A stretch of 64,000 nt of DNA from Leucobacter sp. Psy1 (GTDB taxonomy: Bacteria; Actinomycetota; Actinomycetes; Actinomycetales; Microbacteriaceae). Every line of letters begins with the position of its first letter. The stretch's first letter is position 1. The notes under the pieces are model-generated. The model saw only the letters and a program-made list of their open reading frames with translations, was not told the DNA's origin and ran no database searches. A program made the translations under genes and the position numbers. Below, piece by piece: positions 55,797-64,000 of the stretch. The stretch is from contig NZ_CP083692.1 in assembly GCF_020096995.1 (NCBI RefSeq), positions 2,542,001-2,606,000 on the forward strand. The letters are read 5' to 3'.

Positions 55797-57338
55797 TTAC
55801 TCTACTTCGGTCGACGGCTTCTCGAATGCCGTCGCGAACTCCGCCAGCAGACGGGCGCCGAAGCCCGTCGACCCGGTCGAGCGCCAGAGGTCGTCCGATT
55901 CCGACTGCATCGTTCCAGCGATGTCGAGGTGGCCCCACGGGATCCCGTCGACGAACTCGTTGAGGAACAACCCGGCGAGGATCGCGCCGCCGTACTGCCC
56001 GCCGATGTTCGAGAGGTCGGCGACGTTCGACTTCAGCTGATCGCGGTACCGGTGATCGAGCGGCAGACGCCAGGTGGTCTCATCGGTCGCGTCTGCCGCG
56101 GCGAGGAGCTGTGCGGAGACATCGTCGTTGTTCGCGAGCATCGCGGCGGTCCGCGTGCCGAGGGCTGCCTGCGCCGCACCGGTGAGGGTGGCGATATCGA
56201 CGATCGCGTCCGGGCGATGCGCCTCCTCGGTCGCCAGCACCAGGCCGTCGGCCATGACCAGACGGCCCTCCGCATCGGTGTTCTTGACCTCGACGGTCGT
56301 GCCGCCTCGGATGGTGAGCACGTCGCCGAGCTTGGTGGCGCTGCCTGACGGCATGTTGTCGGTGCACATGAGCCATCCGGTGACGGCTGTCTGGGCGCCG
56401 AGGTCGCGAAGTGCCGTCATCGATGAGAACACGCCCGCGGCGCCCATCATGTCGAACTTCATCGCGGCGTGCATGGCGTTCGACGGCTTCAGGCTGATGC
56501 CGCCGGAGTCGTACATGATGCCCTTGCCGATGAGTGCGAGGTGCGCTGCGTCGTCACCGCCCTGGTCGGGGCGGTAGGAGATCTTGATCATGCGCGGTTC
56601 CTCGGTGCTGCCCGCGTTCACCCCGAGCAGGCCGCCGGTGCCGAGGTCCATGAGCTGCTGCCGGTCGAAGACCTCGACCTCGAGGCCGAACTGCGGCGCG
56701 AGCTCGGAGATGACCTCGGCGAACTTCACGGCGTTGAGGTGCCGGGGCGGCGTGTTCGCCAGATCGCGCGAGAGGCTCGCGGTGCGCGCGAGCACGAGTC
56801 CGCGATCGACACCGGACTGCGCCGCGTCGGAATCACCCTCGGCCACCGTGAGTGCCAGCGATTCGAGGAGCACCGTCTTCGGATCGCTCTTCAGCGCGTC
56901 GTAGCGGTAGCGGGCGAGAACGGCACCCTCGACCGCGGCCTGGGCTGCCGTGCCGGCGTCGAGGCCGGAGGCGATCGCTTCGCTCAGGTCGACGGTGAGT
57001 GCCCCGACCTCCTTCGCCGCACGCGTGAACGCGGCGACGGCGTCGCGGAGCGCGGCAGCCGTGGTGATCCCTCGCTCGCCAGTGCCCACGAGCACGCGGA
57101 GCGGGGACCCGGGAACCACCAGCGTCTGGTTCGCCGCGGCGGTGAAGCCAGCGGCGGCGAGCGCCTCACGCGTGAGCCCGCTGTCGGCGAGCACACCGGG
57201 AAGCTCACCCTCGGACCCGACGAATACCGCTGCGGCGGATTCGGGCGAGGCCTGCTCGGAGGCAGCACCGACGGTGACGTCGATGGAGCGCGAGAGCGAG
57301 GGGACGGGATCGAACGAAGCATCAATCACAACTGTCAT
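55797..57338 (-). CDS. pepA: Leucyl aminopeptidase (M17)
   Basis: A 513-aa two-metal aminopeptidase, hexameric in the family. Key elements: GKGIMYDSGGISLKPSNAMHAAMKFDMMGAA (substrate-binding Lys and Asp; written in parts, starting GKGIMYDSGG), and the signature NTDAEGRLVMADGL with its metal-binding Asp/Glu. The N-terminal macro-like domain covers about residues 1-180. ATG 57338 has TAGGGT six bases before it on the minus strand, another leaderless start. Confidence 0.94.
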   Translation of the reverse strand: MTVVIDASFDPVPSLSRSIDVTVGAASEQASPESAAAVFVGSEGELPGVLADSGLTREALAAAGFTAAANQTLVVPGSPLRVLVGTGERGITTAAALRDAVAAFTRAAKEVGALTVDLSEAIASGLDAGTAAQAAVEGAVLARYRYDALKSDPKTVLLESLALTVAEGDSDAAQSGVDRGLVLARTASLSRDLANTPPRHLNAVKFAEVISELAPQFGLEVEVFDRQQLMDLGTGGLLGVNAGSTEEPRMIKISYRPDQGGDDAAHLALIGKGIMYDSGGISLKPSNAMHAAMKFDMMGAAGVFSSMTALRDLGAQTAVTGWLMCTDNMPSGSATKLGDVLTIRGGTTVEVKNTDAEGRLVMADGLVLATEEAHRPDAIVDIATLTGAAQAALGTRTAAMLANNDDVSAQLLAAADATDETTWRLPLDHRYRDQLKSNVADLSNIGGQYGGAILAGLFLNEFVDGIPWGHLDIAGTMQSESDDLWRSTGSTGFGARLLAEFATAFEKPSTEVE

Positions 57339-57382
57339 GACCCCACCCTACCGATCCGTGCCGACATCCGGTCTCGAGGGGG

Positions 57383-58276
57383 TCAGAGCGGGGCGACGTC
57401 GACGATGTCCTCGAGTTCGGGCAGCCAGTCGGCGTACTCCGCCACCCAGTGAGCGATGTGCCCTCCGGCGTAGTGGTCGCGATCCCACGCGGCATAGAGC
57501 GGCATCCCGACGCGCCCGCCCTGGTGGACGACCCGAACGGAATGCAGCCCGTAAGCGGGGGCATCGGTGAGCACTGCGGCACCGCGCCCCGCCGCCGCGG
57601 CGGCCTGAGCAAGCGCGGAGGAACTCATCACTGCCGGATTGTCCACCGTCGTCCCGCTCCGTGTGACTGCCGCTTCGAAGCTGGTCCTCGAGGTGTGCGT
57701 GCGTTCCATGAGTATCAGCGGGTAGCGGACGAGGTCGGCGACTTCGACGGCCTCGTGTTCGGCGAGCGGGTGCTCGGAGGGGACATGGGCGGACAATCCC
57801 ACTGACGCGACACGCTTCGACGCCCAGTCGGCGGGAGGCGCGATGGTGGAGACGCCGATGTCGGCTCCGATGGAGCGTACCGTCTCATACACCTGAGCCG
57901 GAGCCGCTTCGACCGCGTCGAGGATCGGGTGGCCGGCCCCGTGAGCGGCAATGAAGGGCGCGAGAGTGCGGAGGATCGTCGTCTGCTGAGCGACGACCGT
58001 AAGCCGGAGGTCCTCGACGCTCCGCCTGCCGAGCACCTCGCGTGCCAGAGACTCGCGACGCAGCAGGTCACGCGCCATCGGCAGGAAACGGCGACCCGCG
58101 TGCGTCAGCTGCACCGCCCCGTGACCTCGCGTGAACAGAGGCGTACCGACTTCGCGTTCAAGACCGACGAGCTGCCGGGACACCGCCGGCTGGGAGATTC
58201 TGACGTGTTCGGCCCCTCCGGTGACTGACCCCGCCTCAGCGACGGCGACGAAGTATTTCACGGCTCGCAGCTCCAT
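57383..58276 (-). CDS. LysR-family transcriptional regulator
   Basis: The 297-aa protein has the N-terminal winged helix (MELRAVKYFVAVAEAGSVTGGAEHVR, helix-turn-helix region ISQPAVSRQLVGLE) and a C-terminal effector-binding domain. ATG 58276 is chosen with GGAGGAGG eight bases before it; the frame extends to 58309. It diverges from the MHS transporter-amidohydrolase-LLM genes, so these are the likely targets. Confidence 0.9.
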   Translation of the reverse strand: MELRAVKYFVAVAEAGSVTGGAEHVRISQPAVSRQLVGLEREVGTPLFTRGHGAVQLTHAGRRFLPMARDLLRRESLAREVLGRRSVEDLRLTVVAQQTTILRTLAPFIAAHGAGHPILDAVEAAPAQVYETVRSIGADIGVSTIAPPADWASKRVASVGLSAHVPSEHPLAEHEAVEVADLVRYPLILMERTHTSRTSFEAAVTRSGTTVDNPAVMSSSALAQAAAAAGRGAAVLTDAPAYGLHSVRVVHQGGRVGMPLYAAWDRDHYAGGHIAHWVAEYADWLPELEDIVDVAPL

Positions 58277-58310
58277 CAGGCCTCCTCCATGCCGAATCAG
58301 CATCGTCATT

Positions 58311-58332
58311 CTACCTATTTGATATTAGACGG
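58311..58332. promoter_or_regulatory. AT-rich block between LysR gene and transporter, candidate promoter/operator
   Basis: The 120-base divergent region 58277-58396 holds one AT-rich stretch, TTCTACCTATTTGATATTAG with flanks, roughly 65-85 bases before the transporter ATG and 35-55 bases before the LysR ATG. LysR proteins usually bind in this position. No clear T-N11-A dyad longer than three bases was found. Confidence 0.35.
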
Positions 58333-58396
58333 CATGGCAATGGGAGTCGCAGAATGGCTTGCAGTCACTCGACCTCGAACGCAATGGAGATTCGAC

Positions 58397-59716
58397 ATGT
58401 CCACTCCCCCATCCACGCAGCACCGTGACCGACAGGCGGGCAAAGCCCGCTTCGCCGCATTCCTCGGTACTACTGTCGAGTGGTACGACTTCTTCATCTA
58501 CAGCACGGCAGCAGCTCTCGCGTTCGGCCCCGTCTTCTTCCCGGACCAGACGCAGGGAACTGCGCTGCTCCTCTCGTTCGCCACGTTCTGGGCCGGCTTC
58601 CTCGCGCGGCCGATCGGCGGCATCGTCTTCGGCCACCTCGGGGATCGTCTCGGCCGCAAGAACACCCTGGTCGCCACGCTGCTCATCATGGGGATCGCGA
58701 CGTTCTGCATCGGGCTCCTGCCAGGCGCCGCCACGATCGGCGTATGGGCCCCGGTGCTGCTGGTGTTCTTCCGCGCACTCCAGGGCTTCGCCGTCGGAGG
58801 CGAGTGGGGTGGAGCCGTTCTGCTCGCTTCTGAAGCGGGCCCGAAGAGCAAGGTGGTTCGCGGGGGCATGTGGGTCCAGCAGGGATCGCCCGCCGGGAAC
58901 GTCCTCGCGACGGCTGTCTTCGCCCTCGTCGCGCTCCTCCCGAGCGAGGACTTCATCGCATGGGGGTGGCGCATCCCGTTCCTGATGTCCGCCGTGCTCG
59001 TCATCATCGGCCTCGTGATCCGCACGCGCCTCGAGGAATCGCGCGAGTTCGTCGAGAACCGGGCCACCGGTGAGCAGGTCAGGGTGCCGATCGCCTCCCT
59101 GTTCAAGCACCACTGGAAGCCCACATTCGCCGCCGTGTTCGCGAGCGCTATCGGTATCGCCATGGCCTACTTCGTGAGTGCATTCATGCTCTCGTACACG
59201 ACGAATACCCTCGGGATCGAACGCGGAGTCATGCTCAACGTGCTCCTCGTCGCCGCGATCCTGCAGTTCATCTGGCAGCCGCTCGCCACTCGGATCGCCG
59301 AGAAAGTCGGCAGCGCGAAGTTCATGATCGTGTCGCTTTCGGTGCAGGCCGTGTTCGTCGTACCGATGTTCCTGCTGGCGAACACGGGAAACATCGCCCT
59401 CATCGCGACCGGCATCTACGTCTCCTACCTCGCCGGCGCCGGCTACTACGCGGTGCTGGCCGGATTCCTCGCTCAAGCATTCCCCGTCGAGGTCCGTTAC
59501 ACAGGGGTGTCGTTCGCCTATCAGGCGTCATCCACGCTCATCGGCGGCACCACACCGATGCTCGCGCAGATCTTCCTGAACTCCGCCGGCTGGGGAGGCG
59601 TCGCCGGGTTCAACATCGCCCTCATCGTCGTCACGATCATCGGGGTCGCAGCTCTGGCAACCCTCACCGGTTTCAGCGCTGTGAGCGAGCGCCGGCAGCG
59701 CGATCTCGACGCCTGA
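58397..59716 (+). CDS. MHS-family (metabolite:H+ symporter) MFS transporter
   Basis: A 439-aa carrier with twelve predicted helices. The start FAAFLGTTVEWYDFFIYS and the loop GHLGDRLGRKNTLVATLL are typical of the MHS group (ProP, shikimate and citrate carriers), as is the RALQGFAVGGEWGGAVLLA block. Substrate is unknown; the adjacent amidohydrolase and flavin oxidoreductase suggest a small organic acid or amide. ATG 58397 follows GGAG by seven bases; the upstream frame is not MFS-like. Confidence 0.9.
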   Translation: MSTPPSTQHRDRQAGKARFAAFLGTTVEWYDFFIYSTAAALAFGPVFFPDQTQGTALLLSFATFWAGFLARPIGGIVFGHLGDRLGRKNTLVATLLIMGIATFCIGLLPGAATIGVWAPVLLVFFRALQGFAVGGEWGGAVLLASEAGPKSKVVRGGMWVQQGSPAGNVLATAVFALVALLPSEDFIAWGWRIPFLMSAVLVIIGLVIRTRLEESREFVENRATGEQVRVPIASLFKHHWKPTFAAVFASAIGIAMAYFVSAFMLSYTTNTLGIERGVMLNVLLVAAILQFIWQPLATRIAEKVGSAKFMIVSLSVQAVFVVPMFLLANTGNIALIATGIYVSYLAGAGYYAVLAGFLAQAFPVEVRYTGVSFAYQASSTLIGGTTPMLAQIFLNSAGWGGVAGFNIALIVVTIIGVAALATLTGFSAVSERRQRDLDA

Positions 59717-59764
59717 CCGCCTCAATCCGACGCCCCTCCGGCCCCAACGCAGAACAGGATCAGC

Positions 59765-61429
59765 ATGCGCATCGATACCCTCATCGAGAACGCCCGCATC
59801 ACCACCGTCGACCCCTCGCGTCCGACGGCAGAGCGGCTCGGGATTCTGAACGGCAGGATCATCGGGATCGACGACGACCTCGACGGAGTCGTCGCCACGG
59901 ATCGCGTCGACCTCGGAGGGGCACCGGTGGTTCCCGGCTTCAACGACGCGCACTTCCACTTCTCCATGGTCGGGCTGGAGATGGTCCAGCTCGACCTGAC
60001 CCCGGCGACGACTCCCGACCTCGAGACGCTGTACGCACGGGTGCGCGATTTCGCCGGCTCGCGTGAAGAGGGCTCCTGGGTGCTCGCCCAAGGATACGAC
60101 CAGAACAAGCTCGGCGGCACGCATCCGGACCGCGAGGTGCTCGATCGTATCGCCGGGGGTCGCCCCGTCTACCTCCTGCACAATTCCCACCACATGGCGG
60201 TCGTGAACTCCGAGGCGCTGCGGCGGGCCGGTCACACCGATCCGGACCAGCTGACCGCACCGGTCGGCGGCGAGCTGGGCAGGCGGAGCGACGGCACATT
60301 CAGCGGCCTCCTCCAGGAGCAGGCGATGACGCTGGTCACTCATGTGCTGCGCCCCGTGGGGCAGGAGGCTCTCGTCGAAGGCCTCGCCGCCGCGTCCAGG
60401 TGGTGCGCCCAGCACGGAATCACCAGCGCCACCGAGCCCGGGGTCGGCGGCACCATGATCGGTCACGGCCCCGCCGACGTGCGCGCCTACCAGGTCGCCA
60501 GGGAACGCGGACTGCTGCACACCCGGTTGACGCTGATGCCGTACATTGATGCCCTGCACAGCATCGGCGATATCGGCGCGGGCCCGGCGCAGCCTGGCTG
60601 GGGTATCGATCTCGGCGTTCGCAGCGGATTCGGGGACGAGTGGGTGAGTCTTGGACCGGTGAAGATCATGAGCGACGGCTCGCTCATCGGGCGCACCGCC
60701 GCGATGTGCTGCGATTACCACGACACCCCCGGCAACTCCGGCTTCCTTCAGTGGGAGCAGGACGATCTGCACGACCTCCTCGTCACCGCCCACGTGAACG
60801 GCTGGCAGGTCGCAGCACACGCCATCGGGGATCGGGCGATCGATGTGGTGCTCGACGCCTTCGACGATGGGCAGCGAATCCTCCCACGCCCGGATGCACG
60901 GCATCGGCTCGAGCACGTAGCCGTGGCGAGTGACGCGCAGGTCGATCGCATCGTCAGCGGCGGATACATTCCGGTGCCCCAGGGGCGCTTCATCTCGGAG
61001 CTCGGAGACGGATTCGCTTCCGCGCTCGGCTCCGAGCGTCTCGACCTGGCCTACCGGATGCGCAGCTTCGTGGACGCGGGGGTCGAACTCCCCGGATCGA
61101 CCGACGCGCCCGTCGTCTCTGGTGAACCCCTGCCTTCGCTGCACGACATGGTCAACCGCCGGAGCGCGACCGGAGTGAGTATTGGAGCACGGGAGGCACT
61201 GACCCCCGCCCAGGCCTTGCGCGCATACACTCACGGCTCGGCGCACGCGGTGCACGAGGAGCGATTCAAGGGAACGCTCACGCCGGGGAAGGCGGCTGAT
61301 CTCGTGGTGCTCTCCGATGATCCGATGAGCGTCCCACCGGACCGGATCCGCGATATCGAGGTGCGCGCGACGATGGTGGGCGGAGTTTTCCGCCACGACG
61401 CGGAGGGTGTGCTCAGCGCGGCGCTCTGA
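59765..61429 (+). CDS. YtcJ-like metal-dependent amidohydrolase
   Basis: A 554-aa amidohydrolase-superfamily enzyme (amidohydro_3 group, which includes N-substituted formamide deformylase). Visible metal-site residues: PGFNDAHFHF (HxH, near residue 62), HAIGDRAIDVVL, RHRLEHVAV, and the catalytic Asp in GSTDAPVV. The GTLTPGKAADLVVLSDDP C-terminal motif closes the barrel. It follows the transporter by 48 bases. The bond and substrate cannot be told from sequence. Confidence 0.88.
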   Translation: MRIDTLIENARITTVDPSRPTAERLGILNGRIIGIDDDLDGVVATDRVDLGGAPVVPGFNDAHFHFSMVGLEMVQLDLTPATTPDLETLYARVRDFAGSREEGSWVLAQGYDQNKLGGTHPDREVLDRIAGGRPVYLLHNSHHMAVVNSEALRRAGHTDPDQLTAPVGGELGRRSDGTFSGLLQEQAMTLVTHVLRPVGQEALVEGLAAASRWCAQHGITSATEPGVGGTMIGHGPADVRAYQVARERGLLHTRLTLMPYIDALHSIGDIGAGPAQPGWGIDLGVRSGFGDEWVSLGPVKIMSDGSLIGRTAAMCCDYHDTPGNSGFLQWEQDDLHDLLVTAHVNGWQVAAHAIGDRAIDVVLDAFDDGQRILPRPDARHRLEHVAVASDAQVDRIVSGGYIPVPQGRFISELGDGFASALGSERLDLAYRMRSFVDAGVELPGSTDAPVVSGEPLPSLHDMVNRRSATGVSIGAREALTPAQALRAYTHGSAHAVHEERFKGTLTPGKAADLVVLSDDPMSVPPDRIRDIEVRATMVGGVFRHDAEGVLSAAL

Positions 61430-61491
61430 CCGCAGCTCCACTTCAGATAGATTCATAGGAATAGAACGTTCACGCAAGCGTTGGAGTCACT

Positions 61492-62541
61492 ATGAGAGCT
61501 TTCGGATTCCTGTCATTCGGTCACTACGCAGCCGTTCCGGGCAGTGCCACCCGCGACGCGGGCGACATGCTGCGCCAAACGGTGGAGATCGCAGAGGGCG
61601 CTGACGAGCTCGGCGTCAACGGAGCGTACGTACGCGTGCACCACTTCGCCAGGCAGGCCGCGTCGCCGATCCCCCTCCTCACCGCCATGGCAGCGCGCAC
61701 GAAGCGCATCGAAGTCGGTACGGGCGTCATCGACATGCGATACGAGAACCCGCTGTACTTCGCCGAGGAGGCCGCGGCCCTCGACTACCTCGCCGACGGG
61801 CGCGTCGCTCTGGGAGTGAGCCGGGGATCCCCCGAGACCGCGCTGCGCGGCTACGAGGCGTTCGGCTACACGGGATCCGCCGATCCGCGAGGCGCCGACA
61901 TCGCGCGCGACCACTTCGCCCGCTTCATAGAGGCGATCTCCGGAGAGACGGTGGTGGACAGCGACCCGCAGGTGGGGCCCGCAGGCCGCCTCGCGATCGA
62001 ACCACGGTCCCCCGGCCTGCGCGACCGGATCTGGTGGGGCGCCGGATCCATCGACACTGCCGAGTGGACCGGACGCCAGGGACTCAACCTCATGAGCTCG
62101 ACGCTCCTCACCGAGGCCACGGGCGAGCCGCTCGACGTGCTGCAGGCTCGACAGATCGAGCGGTTCCGCACCGCATACCGGGAGGCAGGGCACACCGGTG
62201 CGCCGCGAGTCTCGGTGAGCCGCAGCGTCTTCCCGATCGTCACCGAACGGGACGAGATGTACTTCGGCCTGCGTGACCGCAACTCGCAGGACCAGATCGG
62301 CATCATCGACGGATTCCGCTCCACGTTCGGGAAGACCTACGCGGATTCCCCCGACCGACTCATCGAAGCGCTGCAGCAGGACGCGGCGGTGCAGGCCGCG
62401 GACACGCTCATGCTCACGATCCCGAATCAACTCGGCCCCGAGTACAACCTCCACGTGCTCGAGTCGTTCGCAAAGCACGTTGCGCCCGCTCTCGGCTGGA
62501 AGCCGAACACCGAGGGGCCGGTGCAGGGAGACAAGATCTGA
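61492..62541 (+). CDS. LLM-class flavin-dependent oxidoreductase
   Basis: A 349-aa TIM-barrel monooxygenase of the luciferase-like group using FMN (or F420). The barrel start AFGFLSFGHYA, the GVNGAYVRVHHFARQ segment, and VGTGVIDMRYENPLYFAEEAAALD are typical; a C-terminal LHVLESFAKHVAPALGWKP follows. GGAG lies five bases before ATG 61492. Third gene of the LysR-flanked unit. A diverged copy of its last 30 codons recurs at 63165-63254. Confidence 0.9.
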   Translation: MRAFGFLSFGHYAAVPGSATRDAGDMLRQTVEIAEGADELGVNGAYVRVHHFARQAASPIPLLTAMAARTKRIEVGTGVIDMRYENPLYFAEEAAALDYLADGRVALGVSRGSPETALRGYEAFGYTGSADPRGADIARDHFARFIEAISGETVVDSDPQVGPAGRLAIEPRSPGLRDRIWWGAGSIDTAEWTGRQGLNLMSSTLLTEATGEPLDVLQARQIERFRTAYREAGHTGAPRVSVSRSVFPIVTERDEMYFGLRDRNSQDQIGIIDGFRSTFGKTYADSPDRLIEALQQDAAVQAADTLMLTIPNQLGPEYNLHVLESFAKHVAPALGWKPNTEGPVQGDKI

Positions 62542-62581
62542 GACGCTTTCGACTCGAACCCGCTCCGAGTAGCATTCTCGA

Positions 62582-63124
62582 GTGTTCAAACCCCGAAGCA
62601 TCACTGCAGAAGTAACCCTTCGCATCCTTCGGCCAGAGGATGCGGCAATGCTGTCCAACGCGTATCTCCGCAATCGGGAACACCTCAAGCCATGGGAACC
62701 GATCCGCGCTGCTGAGTTCTTTACGGAACGCTTTCAGCGGGAGGACATTGAGCGCAAACTCGCTGCTGGCGCAACTGATGAGAGCCTCCCGCTGGCTCTC
62801 GTTGGTGACCGGGAGATCGTCGGTCGCTTCAACCTCGCAGGAGTCAGTCGTGGGCCGTTCCAAAGCGCGGGGCTGGGTTATTGGATCGACAGAAATCATC
62901 AGGGCAGGGGTCTCGCCTCTGCCGCGGTTCACGCAATCGTGACTGCAGCCCGGGAAGAACTCGGGCTGCATCGAGTGGAGGCCAGCACGCTGGTGCACAA
63001 CATGAGTTCCCAACGTGTGCTCATGAAAAACGGGTTCCACAAGATCGGCATGGCACCCCGATACCTACAGATTGCCGGAGAATGGCAGGATCACAACCTC
63101 TACCAGGTCATCCTGCACGAGTAA
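62582..63124 (+). CDS. RimJ-like GNAT acetyltransferase, probably acquired
   Basis: A 180-aa acetyltransferase close to RimJ/RimL: LRPEDAAMLSNAYLRNREHL at the start, the acetyl-CoA loop GLGYWIDRNHQGRGLASAAVHAIV and LHRVEASTLVHNMSSQRVLMKNGF. GC content of the first 120 bases is about 56 percent by hand count, well below its neighbours, and codon use is less GC-biased. Start GTG 62582 has TAGCAT (62570-62575) six bases upstream. It sits between the LLM gene and a remnant of an LLM 3' end, so it seems to have been inserted. Confidence 0.88.
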   Translation: MFKPRSITAEVTLRILRPEDAAMLSNAYLRNREHLKPWEPIRAAEFFTERFQREDIERKLAAGATDESLPLALVGDREIVGRFNLAGVSRGPFQSAGLGYWIDRNHQGRGLASAAVHAIVTAAREELGLHRVEASTLVHNMSSQRVLMKNGFHKIGMAPRYLQIAGEWQDHNLYQVILHE

Positions 63125-63164
63125 GGCCGCGCAAACCGCGCCGGCCCACGTCGCACGGGGCGCA

Positions 63165-63254
63165 ACCCTCCACGTGCTCGAGTCGTTCGTGAAGCATATT
63201 GATCCCCCGCTCGAGTGGAAGCCGAGCGACGCCGCGGCCAGAATCGATTCATGA
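63165..63254 (+). pseudogene. Remnant of an LLM oxidoreductase C-terminus
   Basis: Thirty codons reading TLHVLESFVKHIDPPLEWKP and on to ARIDS correspond to the end of the LLM protein encoded at 61492-62541 (LHVLESFAKHVAPALGWKP). The first 23 bases are identical in both places, the rest diverges. There is no start or upstream domain, so this is a leftover 3' end. Its stop overlaps the ATG of the TPR gene. Confidence 0.75.
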
Positions 63255-63742
63255 CCTTCGACTGGGACACTCGCATCGAACGCTTCTGGCGTGAGGCAGA
63301 CGACACCGTTCCCGAGCGGATGTTGGCGACGATGCGCGGCCTGATGGAAGAACGCCCGGCAGAAGATCCCGATGCCCTATATGAATGGGCGTCGGTGCAC
63401 GACTTCCTCGGCATGGAGGCGCAGGCCATCCCGCTATACGAGTCGGCGCTTCGCGCGGGTCTTTCCGGAGACCGCAGACCCCAGGCCGTCATCCAGCTCT
63501 CCAGCTCGCTCAGGAACGTGGGGCGAGCGGAAGAGGCCGTCCGCCTCCTGAACGCCGAGACCTCAGGTGGCGTCACGGGAGACGCAGCGGCCGCCTTTCT
63601 CGCCCTCGCCCTGCACTCGAGCGGCCGACCGAATGAGGCTCTCAGCGTTGCTCTGCGGGCGCTCGCCGGGACCCTCCCGATGTACGGGAACGCGGTCACC
63701 CGATATGCGGACGAACTCGGCGGCGACTCCAGCCCGTCCTGA
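63251..63742 (+). CDS. Small TPR-repeat protein
   Basis: A 163-aa helical protein with TPR-like repeats (the tetratricopeptide-5 type): ALYEWASVHDFLGMEAQAIPLYESAL (in parts around residues 45-70) and SSLRNVGRAEEAVRLL. Such short proteins are common next to hydrolase or transferase genes in high-GC bacteria and have no assigned function. ATG 63251 has CAGAAT six bases before it; the sequence just upstream is LLM remnant. Confidence 0.8.
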   Translation: MTFDWDTRIERFWREADDTVPERMLATMRGLMEERPAEDPDALYEWASVHDFLGMEAQAIPLYESALRAGLSGDRRPQAVIQLSSSLRNVGRAEEAVRLLNAETSGGVTGDAAAAFLALALHSSGRPNEALSVALRALAGTLPMYGNAVTRYADELGGDSSPS

Positions 63743-63805
63743 TCAGCCCCGCAGGGCGCCCCTCCACCCTCGCGCGACTCGCACATGCAGGATACGGTGA
63801 AAGGC

Positions 63806-64000
63806 GTGGGAGAAGAACGCAGCGTCCGTGTGCTCAGCAAGGGAGCTTTGAAGCGCGAGGACGTCAAGGACCTCATCAGACTGGCCACCGACGCCGACGG
63901 CGAGCGCCTGCGACGCATCATGCTCGACGAGCTCAGGCACCTCTCGGTGCTCGGGATCACCGACGAGGATCGTGTCGTCGGTTTCGTCGCGTTCGACGTC
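63806..64000 (+). CDS. N-terminal fragment of an unidentified protein (cut by window edge)
   Basis: The frame is open to the window end with 65 codons from GTG 63806 (or 72 from ATG 63785, which lacks any upstream signal). It is charged and helical, VRVLSKGALKREDVKDLIRLA, then RRIMLDELRHLSVLG and EDRVVGFVAFDV. The last part resembles the first strand and helix of a GNAT acetyltransferase, but too little is present to be sure. Confidence 0.6.
   Translation, partial: MGEERSVRVLSKGALKREDVKDLIRLATDADGERLRRIMLDELRHLSVLGITDEDRVVGFVAFDV

Noticed and set aside
53325-56348. Plus-strand frame of about 1000 codons opposite otsAB and pepA
   Set aside because: Both opposite genes show clear enzyme motifs, so this frame is a shadow.
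59528-61477. Minus-strand frame of about 650 codons opposite the amidohydrolase
   Set aside because: Antisense to a protein with conserved metal-site motifs; no domain of its own.

Overview
The window is a 64 kb stretch of high-GC (about two-thirds G+C) actinobacterial chromosome, dense with genes. The order argS - DUF2993 - lysA - hom - thrB - rho - prfA ... prmC - Sua5 - wecA - atpI - atpBEFHA is the classical actinobacterial block known from Mycobacterium. Together with the Ala/Arg/Asn/Gln-rich N-terminal extension of Rho and the trehalose genes, this suggests Microbacteriaceae (Leucobacter- or Microbacterium-like). That assignment is inference; no database was searched.

Layout. (1) 1-6690, minus strand: 5' part of the ATP synthase operon (partial atpA, then atpH, F, E, B, I), wecA, Sua5-type TsaC and prmC. 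(2) 6746-9818: a cassette of cysK, cysE (plus) and an MFS transporter (minus) that separates prmC from prfA. (3) 9877-19497, minus: prfA, rho, thrB, hom, lysA, a DUF2993 protein and argS; thrC and rpmE are absent from their usual places. (4) 19592-24257: tRNA-Arg(CCG), a repeat-containing coiled-coil membrane protein, an EamA transporter, an MFS transporter with a small membrane protein, and a quinone-reductase-like protein. (5) 24264-38023, minus: a secondary-metabolite cluster with PPTase, ABC-2 exporter, MbtH-like protein, a 3489-aa three-module NRPS with thioesterase, and a small secreted protein at its head. (6) 38128-43201: a conserved hypothetical, an OhrR/Ohr/MDR peroxide-response unit with a clear OhrR operator, a DUF1648 fragment, a decayed membrane-protein gene and tRNA-Ala(CGC). 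(7) 43274-57338: rimJ-like, galU, 5-FTHF cyclo-ligase, an FmdB-type zinc ribbon, mscL, a very large helicase-like protein, a uracil permease, M18 aminopeptidase, an OtsA-OtsB fusion and leucyl aminopeptidase. (8) 57383-64000: a LysR regulator divergent from an MHS transporter, a YtcJ-like amidohydrolase and an LLM flavin oxidoreductase, then an apparently imported GNAT gene flanked by related LLM 3' ends, a TPR protein and a truncated gene.

How the genes work together. Blocks 1 and 3 are housekeeping: energy, translation termination and release-factor methylation, aspartate-family amino acids, cell-envelope lipid-linked sugars. Block 5 looks self-contained for making and exporting a small peptide: the PPTase activates the carriers, MbtH supports the adenylation domains, the NRPS assembles and releases the product, and the ABC pair exports it. 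The three adenylation domains have almost the same specificity residues, so the product is probably built from three copies of one amino acid, capped by an acyl or aryl group. Block 8 reads as an inducible uptake and degradation unit.

The most unusual observations are a Rho whose RNA-binding half is normal while most invariant motor residues are replaced, a giant helicase homologue with broken Walker A and B motifs, the NRPS with three near-identical A domains preceded by a small secreted protein and a perfect stem-loop, a gene broken by both a frameshift and an in-frame amber codon, and a recurring leaderless gene architecture (TANNNT, 6-7 bases, then the start codon).
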